This document shows positions 1 to 8,560 of a stretch of DNA of 8,560 nt, piece after piece; the stretch's first letter is position 1, and each line of letters starts with the position of its first letter. The notes under the pieces were generated by a model that worked only from the letters and a program-made list of their open reading frames with translations, searched no databases and was not told the origin of the DNA. The stretch spans positions 1 through 8,560 of the forward strand of contig JAOUFA010000147.1 of the NCBI GenBank assembly GCA_029858545.1, read 5' to 3'. Made by a program: the position numbers and the translations under genes. The DNA comes from Betaproteobacteria bacterium (lineage in GTDB: Bacteria > Pseudomonadota > Gammaproteobacteria > Burkholderiales > SG8-39).

Positions 1-1886
<1,886 letters not shown>

Positions 1887-1889
1887 CTG

Positions 1890-1896
1890 TCACCTC
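1890..1896 (-). promoter_or_regulatory. Shine-Dalgarno of rpoC
   Basis: On the minus strand GAGGTGA lies 3 nt before the rpoC ATG at 1886-1884. It is a strong anti-SD match with slightly short spacing, and it fixes the start that gives the conserved MKALL N-terminus. Confidence 0.8.
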
Positions 1897-1909
1897 GGTT
1901 TACCAGTAT

Positions 1910-1931
1910 CCCGCGCCCAACAGGACACGGG
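1910..1931 (-). other. rpoB-rpoC intergenic hairpin B (SD-proximal copy)
   Basis: In the transcript (minus strand) arms CCCGTGTCC and GGGCGCGGG form a fully paired 9-bp stem containing two U-G wobbles, closed by a UGUU loop. It ends 23 nt upstream of the rpoC ATG, 13 nt before the Shine-Dalgarno. No U-tract follows, so it does not look like an intrinsic terminator. It is a near copy of the hairpin at 1950-1971 (17 of 22 positions identical). Both stem differences keep pairing only as G-U wobble in RNA of this strand. Function is unknown; an mRNA-processing or stability element is an inference. Confidence 0.6.
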
Positions 1932-1949
1932 GGTAGTTCGGTTCTCACG

Positions 1950-1971
1950 CCCGCGTCCACATGGACGCGGG
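1950..1971 (-). other. rpoB-rpoC intergenic hairpin A (rpoB-proximal copy)
   Basis: In the transcript CCCGCGTCC and GGACGCGGG form a perfect 9-bp Watson-Crick stem with an AUGU loop, starting 45 nt after the rpoB stop. No U-run follows. With the copy at 1910-1931 it makes a tandem pair separated by 18 nt (40-nt period). Possible roles are RNase III or RNase E processing between rpoB and rpoC, transcript stability, or a small dispersed repeat family; the sequence alone cannot choose between these. Confidence 0.65.
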
Positions 1972-2016
1972 GAATATCAGGCCTCGGCGGCAGCGACCTT
2001 CGCCACCGCCGGGTCT

Positions 2017-6303
<4,287 letters not shown>

Positions 6304-6330
6304 GGATGCTCCAGGCTAGTGACATGACTC

Positions 6331-6352
6331 GGGATCGTGGACGGACGATCCC
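6331..6352 (-). other. rpoB leader hairpin, start-proximal
   Basis: In the transcript GGGAUCGU and ACGAUCCC form a perfect 8-bp stem around a 6-nt CCGUCC loop, ending 27 nt upstream of the rpoB ATG. No U-tract follows. It sits 3 nt after the hairpin at 6356-6371. It may shape rpoB translation initiation or processing; that role is inferred. Confidence 0.55.
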
Positions 6353-6355
6353 CCG

Positions 6356-6371
6356 GCCCTTCGGCAAGGGC
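6356..6371 (-). other. rpoB leader hairpin, upstream member
   Basis: In the transcript GCCCUU and AAGGGC form a perfect 6-bp stem around a GCCG loop, separated by only 3 nt from the larger rpoB-proximal stem at 6331-6352. The two could stack. Function is not known. Confidence 0.45.
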
Positions 6372-6453
6372 AAAGCGAAATGGCAACGAGCCCAGGATGG
6401 CGGTCGTCGCGATTTGGCTTTGCACTCGAAAATGGTCAATATCGGTTGACGGA

Positions 6454-6482
6454 CGGCGCGCGGAAGAATCTTCCGCGCGCCG
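6454..6482 (-). promoter_or_regulatory. Strong rplL-rpoB intergenic inverted repeat (candidate attenuator or processing hairpin)
   Basis: A perfect inverted repeat with 14-nt arms (CGGCGCGCGGAAGA and its complement) around a single central base lies 15 nt past the rplL stop. As RNA it would fold into a 12-13 bp stem with a 3-5 nt loop, the strongest simple hairpin I found in the window. In E. coli the rplL-rpoB gap carries a partial terminator that lets only a fraction of transcripts continue into rpoBC, followed by an RNase III site. Position and strength match that role. However, the minus strand continues UCCGUCAACC with no U-run, so a classical intrinsic terminator is doubtful and a processing or 3'-end-protecting stem is equally possible. 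Confidence 0.65.
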
Positions 6483-6497
6483 CCTCGCTATGCCTCG

Positions 6498-6869
6498 TTA
6501 CTTGATTTCGACCTTGGCGCCCGCGTCGCTCAGTTTCTTCGCGACGGTATCGGCTTCCGCCTTGGCGACACCTTCCTTCACCGCTTTCGGCGCTCCGTCG
6601 ACGAGATCCTTCGCTTCCTTCAAGCCCAGGCTCGTGACTTCGCGCACTGCCTTGATGACGTTCACCTTGTTCTCGCCCGCGGCGAGCAGCATCACGGTGA
6701 ACTCGGTCTTCTCTTCGGCCACGGCAGCGGCGCCCGCCGCCGCCGGCGCCGCTGCCGCGACTGCCGCTGCGGCCGACACGCCGAATTTCTCTTCCATGTC
6801 CTTGATGAGCTGCGAGAGCTCGATGACCGTCAGTTTCGAAATCGCTTCCAGAATTTGTGCTCGTTCCAT
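6498..6869 (-). CDS. rplL: 50S ribosomal protein L7/L12
   Basis: Stalk protein that dimerises, binds the L10 C-terminal helix in multiple copies and recruits translational GTPases. It has 123 residues, normal for the family. Residues 1-30 form the dimerisation/L10-binding domain (MERAQILEAISKLTVIELSQ...EEKFGV). Residues 32-52 are an Ala-rich flexible hinge. Residues 54-123 form the GTPase-contacting domain with the hallmark TSLGLKEAKDLVDGAPKAVKEG at 79-100 and the terminal KKLSDAGAKVEIK. The ATG at 6869 was chosen because a GGAG sits 6 nt upstream; a TTG at 6881 would add only four residues and overlaps that Shine-Dalgarno. The N-terminus starts MERAQI rather than the common MA-type start. 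It lies 45 nt after rplJ and is expected to be co-translated and co-regulated with it. A strong inverted repeat follows the stop. Confidence 0.98.
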   Translation of the reverse strand: MERAQILEAISKLTVIELSQLIKDMEEKFGVSAAAAVAAAAPAAAGAAAVAEEKTEFTVMLLAAGENKVNVIKAVREVTSLGLKEAKDLVDGAPKAVKEGVAKAEADTVAKKLSDAGAKVEIK

Positions 6870-6914
6870 CTTAAACTCCAAAAAAGTTAGGTTCCCGATT
6901 TAGCCGTATGGGGA

Positions 6915-7445
6915 TCAGGCTGCGGCCTTTTCCCTTTGATCGCGTACTGCGGCCACCGTGCGCACAAACCTGCCCGGCACCTCGTTCATGGTGCGGACCA
7001 GTTTTGCGACCGGCGCCAGCATCGTGCCCATCAGCATCGCCAGCAGCTCATCGCGGCTCGGCAGCGTGGCGAGCGCCTTGACGTCCTTGGCGGACATCAC
7101 GGCGTTTTCCATCGCGCCTGCCTTGATCACGAAGAGCTCGTTATCCTTGGCGAAGTCGGACATCACCTTTGCGCCGGCGACCGGATCCTGCGCGATGCCG
7201 TACATCAGCGGACCGGTCATTTGATCGGCCAGCTTCTCGAACGGCGTACCCTGCACGGCGCGCCGCGCGAGGCTGTTCTTCAGCACGCGCAAATAGAGTC
7301 CGGACTTCCTCGCACTGGCACGCAACTGGGTGACTTTCTCGACGCCGATGCCGCGATATTCCGCGACCAGCAACGCCTGAGCGTTCGCCAGCTTCGCGGA
7401 TACTTCCGACACGACCGCTTGCTTTTGCTCCAGACTAAGACCCAA
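6915..7445 (-). CDS. rplJ: 50S ribosomal protein L10
   Basis: Base of the ribosomal stalk: the N-terminal domain binds 23S rRNA near the GTPase centre and the C-terminal helix binds L12 dimers. The L10-L12 complex is also the known translational repressor of its own operon. It has 176 residues, slightly longer than the 165 of E. coli. The family core VAEYRGIGVEKVTQLR (27-42), YLRVLKNSLARRAVQGTPFE (51-70) and MTGPLMYGIA (76-85) is clear. The L12-binding helix spans about 130-172 and ends VPGRFVRTVAAVRDQ, a betaproteobacterial style. The start is TTG at 7445: no ATG lies nearby, an excellent AAGGAGGT Shine-Dalgarno sits 6 nt upstream, and the resulting MGLSLEQKQAVV matches the family N-terminus. 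It is followed by rplL after 45 nt. Confidence 0.97.
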   Translation of the reverse strand: MGLSLEQKQAVVSEVSAKLANAQALLVAEYRGIGVEKVTQLRASARKSGLYLRVLKNSLARRAVQGTPFEKLADQMTGPLMYGIAQDPVAGAKVMSDFAKDNELFVIKAGAMENAVMSAKDVKALATLPSRDELLAMLMGTMLAPVAKLVRTMNEVPGRFVRTVAAVRDQREKAAA

Positions 7446-7451
7446 GGTTCT

Positions 7452-7459
7452 ACCTCCTT
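7452..7459 (-). promoter_or_regulatory. Strong Shine-Dalgarno that decides the rplJ TTG start
   Basis: On the minus strand AAGGAGGT, a full-length anti-SD complement, sits 6 nt before a TTG codon. It is the best ribosome binding site I noticed in the window and offsets the weak start codon, a combination that suits a translationally repressed gene. Confidence 0.85.
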
Positions 7460-7472
7460 GCGTTGATCACAC

Positions 7473-7494
7473 GGGCACCCCTTGCGGGGCACCC
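7473..7494 (-). promoter_or_regulatory. GCAA-capped hairpin just upstream of the rplJ ribosome binding site
   Basis: In the transcript GGGUGCCCC and GGGGUGCCC form a continuous 9-bp stem with two consecutive wobble pairs (U-G then G-U), capped by a GCAA (GNRA) tetraloop. It ends 13 nt before the Shine-Dalgarno. The wobbles pair only in RNA of this strand, which points to an RNA role. It is a candidate for the switch by which L10-L12 binding further upstream reaches the rplJ start, but that link is inference. Confidence 0.6.
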
Positions 7495-7500
7495 ACCCCG

Positions 7501-7518
7501 GACTCGTTGCGACGAATC
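7501..7518 (-). other. Small hairpin in the rplJ leader
   Basis: In the transcript GAUUCGU and ACGAGUC can form a 7-bp stem with one U-G wobble around CGCA. It lies 6 nt upstream of the GCAA-capped hairpin at 7473-7494. This is a weaker and more tentative structure than its neighbours. Confidence 0.35.
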
Positions 7519-7581
7519 GCGCGGAATCCACACTGGCGACCTTGAGTCAGGAACCTGCACCGTCATTCCTGCTTCGGGTAC

Positions 7582-7643
7582 ACCGTCTGCGTAGGGCGAC
7601 GACTGAACGTTTAAGCCCGGGCTCGCGCCCCGGCCCCTACGGT
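7582..7643 (-). ncRNA. L10 leader core: predicted binding site of the L10-(L12)4 repressor in the rplJ 5' UTR
   Basis: The transcript reads GACCGUAGGG, then a hairpin (7615-7634: GCC/GGC and GGGC/GCCC stems with one G-G mismatch and a GCGA tetraloop), then CUUAA, then CCCUACGCAGACGGUG. GUAGGG (7640-7635) pairs with CCCUAC (7596-7591) and ACC (7643-7641) with GGU (7584-7582), leaving an asymmetric GCAGAC bulge. As I recall the E. coli rplJ leader, it has the same order: GACCGCAGG, a stem-loop, CUUAA, CCUGCGUAGACGGUG. That region is the known L10-L12 repressor site with a kink-turn. The match in order, bulge and location between rplA and rplJ makes the call strong. A promoter within this gap, as in E. 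coli, could not be recognised. Confidence 0.85.
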
Positions 7644-7663
7644 CTTTGACAGCAGTCACACCC

Positions 7664-7681
7664 TGCGAAGTCACCTTCGCA
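7664..7681 (-). other. GUGA-capped hairpin at the upstream end of the rplA-rplJ gap
   Basis: In the transcript UGCGAAG and CUUCGCA form a perfect 7-bp stem with a GUGA (GNRA) tetraloop, about 20 nt 5' of the L10 leader core. The U-run is on the 5' side (UUUUUGCGAAG), so it is not an intrinsic terminator of rplA. It may be part of the folded leader or an rplA 3' end. Confidence 0.5.
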
Positions 7682-7723
7682 AAAAGCAACCGCCCAAAGT
7701 CCTACCAAACCCACTATCCTTTT

Positions 7724-8434
7724 TTAAGCTGCCGGCGCCTGCACGCCGAGCGATCCCGGGTCCACCTTCACGCCCGCGCCCATCGTGCTCGATACCGAGA
7801 GCTTCCGCAGATAGATCCCCTTGCTGCCCGCCGGTTTGGCGCGGTTCAGCGCATCGACCAGCGCGGCGAGGTTGTCACGCAACTGGTCGGTGGTGAACGA
7901 GGCGCGTCCGATCCTGCACTGGACCACGCCCGCCTTGTCGGCACGGAACTGCACCTGTCCGGCCTTGGCGTTCTTCACCGCCCCGGCGACATCCGGCGTG
8001 ACCGTTCCGACCTTCGGATTCGGCATCAATCCACGCGGGCCGAGAATCTGGCCAAGCTGGCCGACCACGCGCATTGCCGCCGGTTCCGCGATCACGACGT
8101 CGAAATCCATCTTGCCGCCCTTGATCGTTTCAGCGAGATCGTCGAAGCCGACGATATCGGCACCCGCCGCCTTGGCCGCGAGCGCCTTGTCGCCCTGCGC
8201 GAACACCGCCACGCGGACGGTCTTGCCGGTACCCGCGGGCAGCACCACCGAACCGCGCACCGACTGGTCGGATTTCTTCGCGTCGATTCCCAGATTGACC
8301 GCTACATCAACCGATTCGTCGAATTTCGCGGTCGCCGTCTCCTTCACGAGTTTCATCGCGTCGCCAACCGGATAGAGTTTGGCCGTGTCGACCTTGCCGG
8401 CGTAGGCCTTCCTACGCTTGGAAATCGCCGCCAT
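7724..8434 (-). CDS. rplA: 50S ribosomal protein L1
   Basis: Primary rRNA-binding protein of the L1 stalk, which moves deacylated tRNA out of the E site. In E. coli it also represses its own operon by binding the rplK leader, which is outside this window. It has 236 residues, normal for the family. The N-terminus MAAISKRRKAY, the KFDESVDVAVNLGID block (37-51) and the L1 signature DVVIAEPAAMRVVGQL with GPRGLMPNPKVGTVTPDV (112-149) are all present. The C-terminal KGIYLRKLSVSSTMGAGVKVD (205-225) holds the conserved STMG rRNA-contact motif. The ATG directly follows the rplK stop codon, and its GGAGG Shine-Dalgarno (8443-8447, 8 nt upstream) lies inside the rplK end, so translation is probably coupled. 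Confidence 0.98.
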   Translation of the reverse strand: MAAISKRRKAYAGKVDTAKLYPVGDAMKLVKETATAKFDESVDVAVNLGIDAKKSDQSVRGSVVLPAGTGKTVRVAVFAQGDKALAAKAAGADIVGFDDLAETIKGGKMDFDVVIAEPAAMRVVGQLGQILGPRGLMPNPKVGTVTPDVAGAVKNAKAGQVQFRADKAGVVQCRIGRASFTTDQLRDNLAALVDALNRAKPAGSKGIYLRKLSVSSTMGAGVKVDPGSLGVQAPAA

Positions 8435-8560
8435 TTACATTCCCTCCACGATAATGCCCATCGAGCGCGCGCTGCCCGCCACCGTGCGCATCGCCGCCTC
8501 GACCGACGCCGCGTTCAAATCCGGCATCTTCGCCTTCGCGATTTCCTCGACCTGGGTCTT
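8435..8560 (-). CDS. rplK: 50S ribosomal protein L11 (partial, C-terminal 41 residues)
   Basis: Only the C-terminal rRNA-binding domain end is in the window, running off the right edge exactly at a codon boundary. It reads KTQVEEIAKAKMPDLNAASV and then EAAMRTVAGSARSMGIIVEG, ending in M and TAA. This fits the L11 C-terminus (E. coli EIAQTKAADMTGADIEAM then TRSIEGTARSMGLVV). L11 binds the GTPase-associated 23S rRNA region beside L10. Its TAA (8437-8435) is immediately followed by the rplA ATG. The rest of the gene, its leader and any nusG lie beyond the window. Confidence 0.96.
   Translation of the reverse strand, partial: KTQVEEIAKAKMPDLNAASVEAAMRTVAGSARSMGIIVEGM

Noticed and set aside
1977..2016. 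A coding-like tail (EDPAVAKVAAAEA then TGA) in another frame just after the rpoB stop, suggesting a frameshifted RpoB C-terminus
   Set aside because: RpoB already ends in IDIDLERH, which matches the usual betaproteobacterial end (I recall DLERY or DLDRN). The tail is short, Ala-rich and easily random in GC-rich DNA.
6421..6450. A TTGACC (-35-like) box in the rplL-rpoB gap as a possible rpoB promoter
   Set aside because: No credible -10 hexamer lies at 16-18 nt spacing (CAAATC at 17 nt is a poor match), so a promoter is not supported.
6870..6881. TTG at 6881 as the rplL start, adding four residues
   Set aside because: It overlaps the GGAG Shine-Dalgarno that is properly spaced for the ATG at 6869, and the four extra residues do not resemble the family N-terminus.
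7664..7725. An intrinsic terminator after rplA, from the hairpin at 7664-7681 and nearby T/A runs
   Set aside because: On the transcribed strand the U-run precedes the stem, and on the plus strand the stem is followed by A residues, so neither orientation gives a hairpin followed by U's.

Overview
The window is a housekeeping segment of a bacterial chromosome. It is the ribosomal-protein/RNA-polymerase operon rplK-rplA-rplJ-rplL-rpoB-rpoC, transcribed entirely on the minus strand, so genes read from the high-coordinate end towards position 1. It is GC-rich. The RpoB C-terminus (ending IDIDLERH), the RpoB Rif region with T in place of the E. coli N (FMDQTNPLSEITHKRR), and the L10 C-terminal helix (RTMNEVP...AAVRDQ) look most like Betaproteobacteria as I remember those families. 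RpoB and RpoC keep E. coli-like numbering at key sites, which also fits Proteobacteria. The exact lineage cannot be settled by eye.

Layout from upstream to downstream: the last 41 codons of rplK (L11) abut rplA (L1) with no intergenic base. A 278-nt gap follows, holding the L10 autoregulatory leader with several GNRA-capped hairpins, then rplJ (L10, TTG start) and, after 45 nt, rplL (L7/L12). A 194-nt rplL-rpoB gap carries one very strong inverted repeat and two smaller hairpins, and leads into rpoB (beta subunit, 1428 aa). A 130-nt rpoB-rpoC gap contains two near-identical tandem hairpins just before the rpoC Shine-Dalgarno. rpoC (beta' subunit) runs off the window after 628 codons.

The genes form two functional groups: the L11/L1 and L10-L12 stalk region of the 50S subunit, and the two catalytic subunits of RNA polymerase. 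In well-studied proteobacteria, L10-(L12)4 represses translation of rplJL by binding the rplJ leader, and an attenuator plus RNA processing between rplL and rpoB sets the ribosomal-protein to polymerase ratio. The structures seen here fit that scheme.

I see no mobile element, CRISPR, defence system, tRNA or rRNA gene, and no previously undescribed protein system. The points that deserve a second look are a roughly 71-residue insertion in RpoB just upstream of the rifampicin region, the paired hairpins before rpoC, and the structured rplJ and rpoB leaders. The long open frames on the plus strand are antisense shadows of rpoB and rpoC.
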